Shown here in pieces: positions 43,510 to 53,530 of a DNA stretch of 64,000 nucleotides. Position numbers and translations under genes: made by a program. Within the stretch, counting starts at the first letter, position 1, and every line of letters begins with the position of its first letter. The notes beneath the pieces are model-generated. The model did not search any database. It worked only from the letters and a program-made list of their open reading frames with translations, and had not been told where the DNA came from. The stretch comes from Paludibacteraceae bacterium (lineage in GTDB: Bacteria; Bacteroidota; Bacteroidia; Bacteroidales; Paludibacteraceae), in assembly GCA_017937025.1 (NCBI GenBank), contig JAGBEJ010000002.1, positions 266,816-330,815 of the forward strand, written 5' to 3'.

Positions 43510-46500
43510 ATGAAAAACTTAGGTTTATACAGAGCCGACATGGAGCACGACGCGTGCGGAGTCGGCATGGTAGTAAACATCCACGGCGGCAAGAGCCACG
43601 ACCTTGTGGACAAAGCGCTCAAGGTATTGGAGAACATGGAGCACCGCGGAGCCGAGACACGCGACAAGACCGGCGACGGAGCCGGCATACTGTTGCAGAT
43701 TCCTCACGAGTTCATCCTGCTGCAAGGCATCCCTGTGCCAGAGAAGGGACAGTACGGAACAGGACTCGTCTTCCTGCCTAAAGACGAGGAGGCGCAGAAG
43801 GAACTGCTGAACGTGATGATAGAGGAAATCGAGCGCGAAGGCATGACACTGATGCACATACGCACAGTGCCTACAGAGCCCGAAGCGCTGGGCAAGGCGG
43901 CGAGAGACGTTGAGCCGGACATCAAGCAGATTTTCGTGACCGGCGAGGGCGACGACATCGAGCGCTCGCTCTACAAGATAAGAAAGCGCATCGAGCGCAG
44001 AGTCGCCGACGCTGCAGCGCAAATAAACGAGAACAAGTACGAGGACTTCTACATATGCTCGCTCAGCAGCAAGGCCATCATATACAAAGGTATGCTCACG
44101 AGCGGACAGCTGCGCCGCTATTTCCCTGACCTGTCCAATCCGTACCTGACAAGCGGACTGGCACTGGTGCACTCACGTTTCTCAACGAACACATTCCCTA
44201 AATGGAAACTGGCGCAGCCATTCCGTCTCCTTGCGCACAACGGCGAGATAAACACCATACGTGGAAACCGCGGATGGATGAAGGCGCGCGAGAGCGTACT
44301 CAGCAGCAAGGCTTTAGGCGACATCAAGACCATCGCGCCTATCGTCGAGCCCGACATGAGCGACTCAGCGAGCCTCGACAACGTGTTCGAGTTTCTGATG
44401 ATGAGCGGACTGAGCCTGCCACAGGCCATGGCGATACTCGTGCCTGAGAGCTTCAACGACAAGAACCCTATAAGCGACGACCTGAAAGCGTTCTATGAGT
44501 ACCACAGCATACTCATGGAGCCATGGGACGGACCGGCGGCGCTGCTCTTCAGCGACGGACGATATGCCGGCGGAATGCTCGACAGAAACGGTCTGCGCCC
44601 AAGCCGCTACACAATAACCAAAGGCGGCATGATGGTAGTGGCCAGTGAGGTCGGCGTGATGGACTTCGAGCCAAGCGAAGTGGTCAGCAAAGGCAGACTG
44701 CAGCCGGGCAAGATTCTGCTCATAGACACCGAAGAAGGCAAAATCTACTACGACGGCGAAATCAAGGCTAAGCTCGCCAAGGCGCATCCTTACCGCGAAT
44801 GGCTCTCGACAAACTGCATCCGTCTGGAGAATCTGAAGAGCGGACGCCACGTTGCCAACAGCGTCGAGAACTACGACAGCAAGCTGAGAGCCTTCGGATT
44901 CGGTCAGGAGGACATCGAAAAGACTGTCGTGCCTATGGCGACAACCGGACAAGAGCCTGTCGCAGCGATGGGCAACGACACTCCGCTGGCTGTCATCAGC
45001 GATCGTCCGCAGATATTCTTCAACTACTTCCGCCAGCAGTTCGCGCAGGTGACAAACCCCGCCATCGACCCTATCAGAGAGGAGCTTGTGATGTCGCTGA
45101 CCGAGTATATCGGAAGCGTGGGCAGCAGCATACTCACACCCGACGAGTCCAACTGCAAGATGGTGCGTCTGCCACAGCCTGTCGTAACCAACACGCAGCT
45201 CGACATTCTCTGCAACATCCGCTACAAGGGCTTCAACACCAAGAAACTGCCTATGCTATTCGACAAGGAGAAGGGAGCAAGCGGACTGCGCCAAGGCATC
45301 GAGGACCTGTGCCGCGCGGCAGAGGCGTCGGTTGACGAAGGCGTGAACTACATAATACTGAGCGACCGCGACATCGACGAGCACCGTGCAGCCATACCTT
45401 CGCTGCTGGCAGTGAGCGCCGTTCACCACCACCTCATCCAGGCCGGCAAGCGTGTGCAGACCGCCCTCATCGTGGAGAGCGGAGAGATACGCGAGGTAAT
45501 GCACGCCGCACTGCTGCTGGGTTACGGAGCGAGCGCGATATGCCCATACCTGACATTCGCCGTGCTCGACGACCTCGTGAAAAAACATAAGATACAAGAG
45601 GAATACGCCACAGCGGAAGCCAACTACATCAAGGCTGTGGACAAGGGCTTGAAGAAAATCATGTCCAAGATGGGTATATCAACCATACGTTCTTACCGTG
45701 GCGCGAAGATATTCGAGAGCGTTGGACTGAGCGAGGATCTGCTGCGCCGCTACTTCGGAACAGAAGTCAGCACAATAGGCGGCATCGGCCTGCGCGACAT
45801 AGCAAAGGACGCAATCCGTCTGCACGACGAGGCGTTCATCAACACCAAAGCCGACGACACGCTGCCTAACAACGGACAGTTCTCATACCGCAAGGACGGC
45901 ATAGCCCACGCATGGAACCCTGACACCATAGCAAACCTGCAGATAGCGACACGACTGGGCAGCTACAAAAAGTTCAAGGAGTGGGAGCAGATTGTCGATG
46001 AGGGCAAGAAGCCTATCTTCATCCGCGACTATTTCGGCATAAAGAAAGCGGCGAAGGCTATTCCGCTCGACGAGGTAGAGCCAGTGGAGAGCATCGTAAA
46101 GCACTTTGTGACTGGAGCGATGTCGTTCGGCGCATTGTCTATCGAGGCGCATGAGGCTTTGGCATTAGCCATGAACAAACTCGGCACACGAAGCAACACC
46201 GGCGAGGGCGGCGAGGACAACGCACGCTACCACACCGAGGTGGACGGCGTGTCACTCTCGAGCAAGACTAAGCAGATAGCCAGCGGACGATTCGGTGTGA
46301 CTGCCGAATATCTCGTGAACGCCGAGGAAATACAGATAAAGGTGGCTCAAGGCGCAAAACCGGGCGAAGGCGGACAACTGCCGGGCTTCAAGGTGAACAA
46401 AATCATCGCCAAGACACGTAACGCAATTCCTGGAATCTCGCTCATATCACCACCGCCTCACCACGACATCTACTCCATCGAGGACCTCGCGCAGCTCATC

Positions 46501-48012
46501 TTCGACCTCAAGAACATCAATCCGAAGGCGGCTGTCAGCGTGAAGCTCGTGGCTGAAAGCGGTGTCGGCACAATCGCTGCCGGAGTCGCCAAGGCAAAGG
46601 CGGACCTCATCGTGATTTCCGGAGCTGAAGGAGGAACAGGAGCATCGCCAGCATCGTCAATGCGTTTCGCCGGCATAAGCCCTGAAATCGGACTTTCGGA
46701 GACACAGCAGACACTTGTGCTGAACGGATTGCGCGGACAGGTTCGTCTGCAGACCGACGGCCAGCTGAAGACAGCCAAAGACGTCGTCATCATGGCAATG
46801 CTCGGAGCCGACGAGTTCTCATTCGGAACACTGCCGCTCATCGTGCTGGGATGTGTGATGATGCGTAAGTGCAACACCAACACCTGCCCTGTCGGAGTGG
46901 CGACACAGGACGAGACCCTGCGCAAACGCTTCATGGGCAAGGCTGATTACGTTGTCAACTACTTCACATTCCTCGCCGAGCACGTACGCGAGTACCTGAG
47001 CGAGATAGGAGTGAAGAAGCTGAAGGACATCATCGGACGCACCGACCTCATCGAGGTTCACGCTGCCGACGAGACAACCAAGCAGGGAACAATCGACTTC
47101 AGCCGCCTGCTCTTCAAGCCTGAAAGCAAACAGCCATTATTCTGGGACAGAAGCGAATACACCCGTGTCGAGGGCGTCAAGGACGAGTTCATCATCAAAG
47201 CTGCGGCTAAGGCCATTGAAAACAAAGAGGAAGTCACACTCGACTACACAATAAAGAACACCGACCGCGCCGTGGGCACAATGCTCAGCGGAGAAATCGC
47301 GAGAAAATACGGCGAGGCTGGTCTGCCTGACGGCACTGTGAACATCAGATTCAAAGGCTCTGCCGGACAGAGTTTCGGAGCATTCGCCGTGCATGGCGTG
47401 AGCCTGCGATTAGAGGGCGAGACCAACGACTACTTCGGCAAGGGACTGTCGGGCGGACGAATAAGCATACTGCCTTCGGTACGCCGAAGCGCCGAGTTCG
47501 TGGCCGAGGACAACATCATAGCCGGCAACACCGGACTCTACGGAGCCACAAGCGGCGAGCTCTACGTCAACGGACAGGTGGGCGAACGTTTCGCCGTCCG
47601 TAACTCGGGCGCGATAGCCGTAGTCGAAGGCGCTGGCGACCACTGCTGCGAGTACATGACCGGAGGACGCGTCGTCGTGCTGGGCAAGACCGGACGAAAC
47701 TTCGCAGCCGGCATGAGCGGTGGCGTGGCTTACGTCTATGACAAGGACCACACATTCGACTACTTCTGCAACATGGACATGGTGGAGATAAACCTCGTGG
47801 AGGACGCCACATCGCGCAAGGAGCTGCTGGAACTGATTCGTCAGCACTACCTGCACACAGGCAGTCCGCTCGCTGGAAAGCTGCTTGACGACTGGCAGAG
47901 AAACATCGAGGACTTCGTGCAGATTGTTCCTATCGAGTACAAGCGCGTGCTCCAGGAAGAGCAGATGGCTAAGCTGCAACAGAAGATCGCCGACATGCAG
48001 AGAGACTATTAA
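43510..48012 (+). CDS. gltB: Glutamate synthase large subunit
   Basis: 1500 residues, full length. A short propeptide precedes the catalytic Cys16 (MEHDACGVGM), the class II glutaminase nucleophile. The central and FMN-binding domains follow, with GEGGEDNARY, PGEGGQLPG and GAEGGTGASP; CVMMRKCNTNTCPVGVATQ supplies the [3Fe-4S] cysteines. The C-terminal GXGXG beta-helix domain ends the chain. With GltD it converts 2-oxoglutarate and glutamine to two glutamates. Confidence 0.97.
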   Translation: MKNLGLYRADMEHDACGVGMVVNIHGGKSHDLVDKALKVLENMEHRGAETRDKTGDGAGILLQIPHEFILLQGIPVPEKGQYGTGLVFLPKDEEAQKELLNVMIEEIEREGMTLMHIRTVPTEPEALGKAARDVEPDIKQIFVTGEGDDIERSLYKIRKRIERRVADAAAQINENKYEDFYICSLSSKAIIYKGMLTSGQLRRYFPDLSNPYLTSGLALVHSRFSTNTFPKWKLAQPFRLLAHNGEINTIRGNRGWMKARESVLSSKALGDIKTIAPIVEPDMSDSASLDNVFEFLMMSGLSLPQAMAILVPESFNDKNPISDDLKAFYEYHSILMEPWDGPAALLFSDGRYAGGMLDRNGLRPSRYTITKGGMMVVASEVGVMDFEPSEVVSKGRLQPGKILLIDTEEGKIYYDGEIKAKLAKAHPYREWLSTNCIRLENLKSGRHVANSVENYDSKLRAFGFGQEDIEKTVVPMATTGQEPVAAMGNDTPLAVISDRPQIFFNYFRQQFAQVTNPAIDPIREELVMSLTEYIGSVGSSILTPDESNCKMVRLPQPVVTNTQLDILCNIRYKGFNTKKLPMLFDKEKGASGLRQGIEDLCRAAEASVDEGVNYIILSDRDIDEHRAAIPSLLAVSAVHHHLIQAGKRVQTALIVESGEIREVMHAALLLGYGASAICPYLTFAVLDDLVKKHKIQEEYATAEANYIKAVDKGLKKIMSKMGISTIRSYRGAKIFESVGLSEDLLRRYFGTEVSTIGGIGLRDIAKDAIRLHDEAFINTKADDTLPNNGQFSYRKDGIAHAWNPDTIANLQIATRLGSYKKFKEWEQIVDEGKKPIFIRDYFGIKKAAKAIPLDEVEPVESIVKHFVTGAMSFGALSIEAHEALALAMNKLGTRSNTGEGGEDNARYHTEVDGVSLSSKTKQIASGRFGVTAEYLVNAEEIQIKVAQGAKPGEGGQLPGFKVNKIIAKTRNAIPGISLISPPPHHDIYSIEDLAQLIFDLKNINPKAAVSVKLVAESGVGTIAAGVAKAKADLIVISGAEGGTGASPASSMRFAGISPEIGLSETQQTLVLNGLRGQVRLQTDGQLKTAKDVVIMAMLGADEFSFGTLPLIVLGCVMMRKCNTNTCPVGVATQDETLRKRFMGKADYVVNYFTFLAEHVREYLSEIGVKKLKDIIGRTDLIEVHAADETTKQGTIDFSRLLFKPESKQPLFWDRSEYTRVEGVKDEFIIKAAAKAIENKEEVTLDYTIKNTDRAVGTMLSGEIARKYGEAGLPDGTVNIRFKGSAGQSFGAFAVHGVSLRLEGETNDYFGKGLSGGRISILPSVRRSAEFVAEDNIIAGNTGLYGATSGELYVNGQVGERFAVRNSGAIAVVEGAGDHCCEYMTGGRVVVLGKTGRNFAAGMSGGVAYVYDKDHTFDYFCNMDMVEINLVEDATSRKELLELIRQHYLHTGSPLAGKLLDDWQRNIEDFVQIVPIEYKRVLQEEQMAKLQQKIADMQRDY

Positions 48013-48044
48013 ACCTCATCAAATAACATTATAAATCTACGAAA

Positions 48045-49391
48045 ATGGGAAATCCAAAAGCATTTTTGACCGTGCCTCGCAAGGAGGCTGGCTACCGCCC
48101 CATCAACGACCGTATTCACGACTTTGGTGAGGTGGAACAGACACTCAACTCTCACGACCGCAAGGAACAGGCGAGCCGCTGCATGGACTGCGGCGTGCCG
48201 TTCTGCCACTGGGCTTGTCCGCTGGGCAACAAGGACCCGGAATGGAACGACGCCCTCTACCACGGCGACTGGGAGAACGCATACAAACTGCTGAGCAAGA
48301 CCAACCCTTTCCCTGAGTTCACCGGACGCATCTGCCCTGCCCTCTGCGAGAAGGCGTGCGTGCTGTACCTCACGACTGGCGAGGCTGTGACCAACAGAGA
48401 AAACGAGTGCGCCATAGCCGAGCACGCATACCAGGAAGGTTTCGTAAAGGCGCAGCAGCCTGCACGCAACGGCAAGAGCGTAGCTGTAGTGGGAAGCGGA
48501 CCTGCCGGACTGGCTGCCGCCTACCAGCTGAACCAGTTCGGATATGACGTGACTGTGCTCGAGAAGAACGAAGCCGCAGGAGGACTGCTCAGATACGGCA
48601 TCCCGAACTTCAAGCTGAACAAGAAGATAATCGACCGCAGAATAAGCATACTCGAGGAGGAAGGCATCAAGTTCCGCTACAACGAGACCGTCAGCGACGC
48701 ATCGAAGCTCGCCTCTGAGTTCGACGCCGTGGTCATAGCCACAGGAACACCACAGGCACGAGACCTGAAGGCTCCTGGACGTGAGCTCAAGGGCATACAC
48801 CTGGCTCTGGAACTGCTCTCGCAGCAGAACAGAGTGCTGGCCGGCATCGAAATCCCAGACGGCGAACGTGTGAGCGCAAAGGACAAGGACGTGCTCGTAA
48901 TCGGCGGCGGCGACACGGGCTCGGATTGCATAGGAACAGCCCACAGACAAGGCTGCAAGAGCGTGACTCAGATAGAAATCATGCCTAAGCCACCAGTCGG
49001 GCACAACCCTAACACGCCTTGGCCTAACTGGCCGGTCATCCTCAAGACCACATCGTCGCACGAGGAAGGCTGCGAGCGCCGCTGGCTGCTGAACACAAAC
49101 AAGTTCATCGGCGACAAGAACGGCAACGTCAAGGAAGTCGAGGTCGAAGGCGTCGAATGGCTGCCTAACCCAGAAGGTGGACGCCCTATCATGCAGCTCA
49201 ACGGCAAGAAGGAAATCATCAAGGCGGACCTCGTGCTGCTCGCCATGGGATTCCTCAAGCCAGAGCATCCGGAATACCCTGCCAACGTGTTCACTTGCGG
49301 CGACGCTGCTTCGGGAGCAAGCCTCGTAGTGCGCGCGATAGCTTCCGGACTCGATACGGCACGACGCATCAACGACTATTTGAACAAATAG
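48045..49391 (+). CDS. gltD: Glutamate synthase small subunit
   Basis: 448 residues. N-terminal Fe-S motifs CMDCGVPFCHWACPLGN and CPALCEKAC; FAD-binding VVGSGPAGLAAAYQL; NAD(P)H-binding VIGGGDTGSDC; C-terminal VFTCGDAASGASLVVRAI. It passes electrons from NAD(P)H to GltB. Last gene of the dapF-dapL-gltBD operon, closed by a terminator 55 nt downstream. Confidence 0.96.
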   Translation: MGNPKAFLTVPRKEAGYRPINDRIHDFGEVEQTLNSHDRKEQASRCMDCGVPFCHWACPLGNKDPEWNDALYHGDWENAYKLLSKTNPFPEFTGRICPALCEKACVLYLTTGEAVTNRENECAIAEHAYQEGFVKAQQPARNGKSVAVVGSGPAGLAAAYQLNQFGYDVTVLEKNEAAGGLLRYGIPNFKLNKKIIDRRISILEEEGIKFRYNETVSDASKLASEFDAVVIATGTPQARDLKAPGRELKGIHLALELLSQQNRVLAGIEIPDGERVSAKDKDVLVIGGGDTGSDCIGTAHRQGCKSVTQIEIMPKPPVGHNPNTPWPNWPVILKTTSSHEEGCERRWLLNTNKFIGDKNGNVKEVEVEGVEWLPNPEGGRPIMQLNGKKEIIKADLVLLAMGFLKPEHPEYPANVFTCGDAASGASLVVRAIASGLDTARRINDYLNK

Positions 49392-49446
49392 ACACAAGAA
49401 AGGCTCTTCTTCCTTACAAAAAGACAAAAAGAAGAATTTTGATAGA

Positions 49447-49482
49447 AAACGGTGGATTTTTCAATAAATCCGCCGTTTTTTT
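49447..49482 (+). terminator. Terminator after gltD
   Basis: AAACGGTGGATTT (49447-49459) pairs with AAATCCGCCGTTT (49466-49478) with one mismatch-type pair, followed by a T-run. Confidence 0.9.
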
Positions 49483-49977
49483 ATTGACACAACACCAAAA
49501 ACCATCATTTTCACACAAACAACAGGCGTTTTTCAGCAAAAAATTCATTTTTTGCGCAAAATCAAGTGTTAAATCGCAAAAATTTTTCGCAACAACATTA
49601 TCACTTTTGTCACAATTATACTTATATTTGCATCAGAAAGAAACAAGAAAGGTTCTTTTGATAGCATTTTGCAAGATTAACACAAGTAAATATCGCTCAC
49701 AAAGGCATTATTTACAAAAACCAAATCAAACAAAAGAAAGGAACTTTCCATATCAAAATGCAACAACAAAGAACAAACACAAAGCAAAACAAAAGCAAAT
49801 AGACTATTTTTATAAACACTTACACATTTTATATATAATAAACGAGAAAAATATAATGTAAGTGAGATAGCAAAGACAAAAGATGACTATTTTTGAGAGT
49901 ATCAACTCCCAATAGCATACAATAAACAAAATAATAACAACCGCTCCGTTTTTTACAGAGCCAAAAAACAAAAATCT
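49483..49977 (+). promoter_or_regulatory. Long glnN upstream region
   Basis: About 495 bp of very AT-rich DNA without a gene. It holds a TATATTTG -7-like box (49623-49630), which would give a leader of roughly 340 nt; an upstream TTTG is only 13 nt away, so the -33 element is uncertain. The motif ACAAGAAAGG(C/T)TCTT occurs at 49394 and 49643, and AAAGGAACTTTCC-like sequence near 49737. Nitrogen control of glnN is plausible but no known operator is recognised. Confidence 0.5.
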
Positions 49978-52170
49978 ATGGCAAGTTTGAGATTCAATGC
50001 CGTGGAGGAAGCTTACAAGAAGCAAGCCCTCCAGCCAACAGTCCCAGAAGAACTGACAAGCGAGTATTACGGCAAGTACGTGTTCGGCGACACGGCTATG
50101 TCAAAGTACCTGAGCAAGGACACCTACAAAGCGCTGAAAGGCGTTATCAGAAAGGGCGACGCGCTCACTAAGTCGATAGCCGACGAGGTGGCTGCCGGAA
50201 TGAAGATGTGGGCAATAAGCCTCGGCGCTACCCACTACACTCACTGGTTCCAGCCTCTGACCGGCGGCACTGCCGAGAAGCACGACTCATTCATCGAGTA
50301 CGAAGGCGCTCCAGGCGGCAAAATCATCGAGGAGTTCACAGGAAAAATGCTTATCCAGGCCGAGCCTGACGCATCAAGCTTCCCTAACGGAGGTATCAGA
50401 AGCACATTCGAGGCAAGAGGCTACACTGCATGGGACCCAGCGTCACCTGCGTTCGTAAAAGGCAACACACTCTGTATCCCTACAATCTTCATATCATACA
50501 CCGGCGAGTCGCTGGACTACAAAGCGCCTCTGCTGAAGTCGCTCCGCGCAGTGAACGAGGCTGCCGTGGCTGTCTGCAACTACTTCGACACCAAGGTTAA
50601 GCACGTTACCACATACCTCGGATGGGAGCAGGAGTACTTCCTCGTGGACGACGGACTATTCGCTGTAAGACCTGACCTTGTGCTGACTGGCAGAACACTG
50701 CTCGGACACGAGTCTGCAAAGCTGCAGCAGCTTGAGGACCACTACTTCGGCGGTATTCCTTCAAGAGTAGCCGCATTCATGGAAGAACTCGAGTATGAAG
50801 GATACAAGTACGGCATACCATTGAAGACTTGCCACAACGAGGTTGCGCCTAACCAGTTCGAGCTCGCGCCTATCTACGGCGAGGCTAACCTTGCGGTTGA
50901 CCAGAACCTCCTCATCATGTCAATAATGAAGAGAATCGCCAGAAAGCACGGATTCCGCGTACTTCTGCACGAGAAGCCATTCAAGGGCATCAACGGTAGC
51001 GGAAAGCACTGCAACTGGAGCCTCGGCACCGACACCGGCGTAGGACTCTACACCCCAGGAAAGACACCTAAGGAGAACCTGCAGTTCATCACATTCATTG
51101 TGAACACACTGATGGCTGTGCACAAGAACGACCGTCTGCTCAAGGCTGCCATCATGACAGCAACCAACGCACACCGTCTGGGAGCAAACGAGGCACCACC
51201 TGCCATCATCTCTGCATTCCTCGGCAGCCAGATTTCGGCTATACTTGAGAAGATCGAGAACGCAAAGGACAGCGAGGAAATCGTAATGGACGCTAAGCAC
51301 GCGCTGAAACTCGGCATCGCCCACATCCCTGAACTGATGCAGGATAACACCGACCGAAACAGAACTTCGCCATTCGCGTTCACAGGAAACAGATTCGAGT
51401 TCCGTGCCGTTGGTAGCATCGCGAACTGCTCGCCTGCGCTCATCGTGCTCAACACAGCCGTAGCACAGCAGCTCAAGCAGTTCAAAGCCGACGTTGACGC
51501 GCTCATCAAGAAGGGCGAGACCAAGGACAAAGCCATATTCACCATCATCAAGAAGTACATCAAGGCTTGCAAGGCCATCCACTTCGACGGCAACGGATAC
51601 AGCAAGGAATGGGAGAAAGAGGCAGCTAAGCGCGGTCTGGACTGCGAGAAGAGCACTCCTAAGGTTTACGACGCATACCTCAAGAAAGAGTCTATCAAGA
51701 TGTTCGAGGAGATGGGCGTAATGACCGAGCGCGAGCTCAAGGCGAGAAACGAGGTCAAATGGGAGACTTACTCAAAGAAAATCGCCATCGAGAGCCGCGT
51801 GCTGGGCAACATGGCGAAGAACCACATCATCCCAGTGGCACTCAGATACCAGAGCGAGCTCATCGACAACGTGATAAAGATGAAGGAACTCTTCGGTGAC
51901 AAGGCGCAGACACTCTGCAAGACCACAATCTCGCAGATCGAGAGCATCTCTAAGTGCATCGACGAGATCAAGACCGACATCGAGAAGATGGTGGCTGCAC
52001 GCGAGAAGGCCGACAAACTGAGCACCGAGGAAGCAAAGGCAAACGCTTACCACGACGACGTGGAGCCATTCTTCGACGTCATCCGCGCGTCAGCCGACGA
52101 ACTCGAGTTCATCGTTGACAACGAGATATGGCCATTGCCTAAGTACAGAGAGCTTCTGTTCATCAGATAA
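49978..52170 (+). CDS. glnN: Glutamine synthetase type III
   Basis: 730 residues, the size of GSIII and far longer than GSI or GSII. MASLRFNAVEEAYKK start, then WFQPLTGGTAEKHDSFIEY, PNGGIRSTFEARGYTAWDP, NGSGKHCNWSLGTDTG (catalytic loop), GANEAPPAIISAFLG and NRTSPFAFTGNRFEFRAVGS. Makes glutamine from glutamate, ammonia and ATP; GSIII is the usual form in Bacteroides/Prevotella. Encoded just after gltBD but with its own long leader and terminator. Confidence 0.97.
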   Translation: MASLRFNAVEEAYKKQALQPTVPEELTSEYYGKYVFGDTAMSKYLSKDTYKALKGVIRKGDALTKSIADEVAAGMKMWAISLGATHYTHWFQPLTGGTAEKHDSFIEYEGAPGGKIIEEFTGKMLIQAEPDASSFPNGGIRSTFEARGYTAWDPASPAFVKGNTLCIPTIFISYTGESLDYKAPLLKSLRAVNEAAVAVCNYFDTKVKHVTTYLGWEQEYFLVDDGLFAVRPDLVLTGRTLLGHESAKLQQLEDHYFGGIPSRVAAFMEELEYEGYKYGIPLKTCHNEVAPNQFELAPIYGEANLAVDQNLLIMSIMKRIARKHGFRVLLHEKPFKGINGSGKHCNWSLGTDTGVGLYTPGKTPKENLQFITFIVNTLMAVHKNDRLLKAAIMTATNAHRLGANEAPPAIISAFLGSQISAILEKIENAKDSEEIVMDAKHALKLGIAHIPELMQDNTDRNRTSPFAFTGNRFEFRAVGSIANCSPALIVLNTAVAQQLKQFKADVDALIKKGETKDKAIFTIIKKYIKACKAIHFDGNGYSKEWEKEAAKRGLDCEKSTPKVYDAYLKKESIKMFEEMGVMTERELKARNEVKWETYSKKIAIESRVLGNMAKNHIIPVALRYQSELIDNVIKMKELFGDKAQTLCKTTISQIESISKCIDEIKTDIEKMVAAREKADKLSTEEAKANAYHDDVEPFFDVIRASADELEFIVDNEIWPLPKYRELLFIR

Positions 52171-52190
52171 AACAAGCCTCATCACAATAG

Positions 52191-52229
52191 AAAAAAGAGA
52201 GAAACACTCATGTTTCTCTCTTTTTTTTC
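52191..52229 (+). terminator. Terminator after glnN
   Basis: AAAAAAGAGAGAAACA (52191-52206) pairs perfectly with TGTTTCTCTCTTTTTT (52211-52226) around CTCA; 20 nt after the stop. Confidence 0.95.
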
Positions 52230-52459
52230 GCACTATTTATCTGCCATTCACGACAATATCACATTATAAATCAAGCGAATAAGCAATTATATGCTATACA
52301 GCAGTATTGCACAACATATCAGATTTTTTGGAAGAAGCGCCGTCCTGCCCTAATTTTACAACCAGAAACAAAGACATAAGTTTTAATTGTTTTGTATATG
52401 TTTGGGAGGAGGGCTAAGCTTGGCAACAAGAAGGCTCTCTTCTTTTTTTTGTGGTGCAC
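52230..52459. other. Intergenic region at the right border of the HpaII module
   Basis: About 230 bp, AT-rich, no gene. Near its right end, ACAAGAAGGCTCTCTTCTT (52426-52443) resembles the ACAAGAAAGGCTCTTCTT sequence after gltD. No insertion-sequence end or attachment-type repeat was recognised. Confidence 0.5.
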
Positions 52460-53530
52460 TTACTTTATAAATCTGATTTGCAAATTCAGCTTTAGATAAA
52501 GCGCTCCATTCTCTTCATACAAGGAACCGAATTTGTGACGATTCAGGCTCGGCGTTTCAAATCGAGTATTGTAAAACAGATAATCTTCCAAATCGTTGCG
52601 GTCGAAGAAATGGTAACAAACGACATCGCCATCCTCCTTTACAACAATATAACCGCCATTCGCATTAAACTTGCCTTGCCATGGTTTAGCTGCTGTCATG
52701 CCAAGCGCAAAAGCCAAAAGGAATTGCTTGATTTTATATTCATAGATTGGCTGTTCCGGGCAATTTATTTGCAAAGGATCCATTTGGGATAATATGGAGC
52801 AGACACCTTCGATTGTTCTTGCCTGTCTTGAATAATAATAGACCAAGCACTCTGCGATTATTCTTTCTAATCCCAAATCGAGCATCGTAAGATTATTGTG
52901 CAAACTTTGCTTTGCTGTACCAACGAACGAGACAGAAGCACCATTGCTATAAAGTAACTCGAACTTATCTTTGAAATGTTTTAGTATGTTGAATTTATCA
53001 ACAAGGCTTTTGTCAAAATTCCCAATCTGATAAACGAAGTTTGTTGCGTCGCCTGAAGCATTGATTAGCGTAGAGTCTGCACCAAGCTTCGACTTGATAC
53101 TGTATCCCAGTTCGGGCTTTGAGCCTGTGTGCAAGTTGTGTATCACAATACGAATATCGGCTTTATCTTGCGATTTCGCACAAACTTTCTCACACTTTAT
53201 TTCATCCATGAATTGCTCAACACCATTAATGCTTTCTGAGCCTTTTATCTTTTTTATGTAATTGAGCAAACGGATAGATTCTGTTCTGAAACGTTCCTGC
53301 GACACTTCCATCTCTATCTTTTCACCAGAAACCAGGATATTGTTTTTCGCTGCTTGAACTTTATAGCTGACACGGTCGGGAGCATCATTTCTGAACACTT
53401 CCAATATCGGATAAAATCTATCATCATAGCGATTCAACCTACCATCGCCACAATACAGACGACCATCACCAAGCAGTTTCAGAAAGGTGTACAGTTCCGA
53501 CCATTCGCCCTTATTTTTCGATGCGCTCAT
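52460..53530 (-). CDS. HpaII-family type II restriction endonuclease
   Basis: 356 residues, start overlapping the methylase stop by 4 nt. It begins NKGEWSELYTFLKLLGDGRL, the characteristic HpaII-type start (RE_HpaII family), and later has SIKSKLGADSTLINASGDATNFVYQI, where Ser-Lys-Ser-Lys followed by Gly-Ala-Asp marks the family. HpaII cuts CCGG. Paired with the cytosine-C5 methylase upstream it forms a complete type II restriction-modification system. No frameshift or truncation is visible, so it is probably active. Strongly AT-rich. Confidence 0.92.
   Translation of the reverse strand: MSASKNKGEWSELYTFLKLLGDGRLYCGDGRLNRYDDRFYPILEVFRNDAPDRVSYKVQAAKNNILVSGEKIEMEVSQERFRTESIRLLNYIKKIKGSESINGVEQFMDEIKCEKVCAKSQDKADIRIVIHNLHTGSKPELGYSIKSKLGADSTLINASGDATNFVYQIGNFDKSLVDKFNILKHFKDKFELLYSNGASVSFVGTAKQSLHNNLTMLDLGLERIIAECLVYYYSRQARTIEGVCSILSQMDPLQINCPEQPIYEYKIKQFLLAFALGMTAAKPWQGKFNANGGYIVVKEDGDVVCYHFFDRNDLEDYLFYNTRFETPSLNRHKFGSLYEENGALYLKLNLQIRFIK

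Noticed and set aside
42237..43688. Minus-strand frame of 483 codons opposite dapL
   Set aside because: Antisense shadow of dapL; no domain and low-quality composition.
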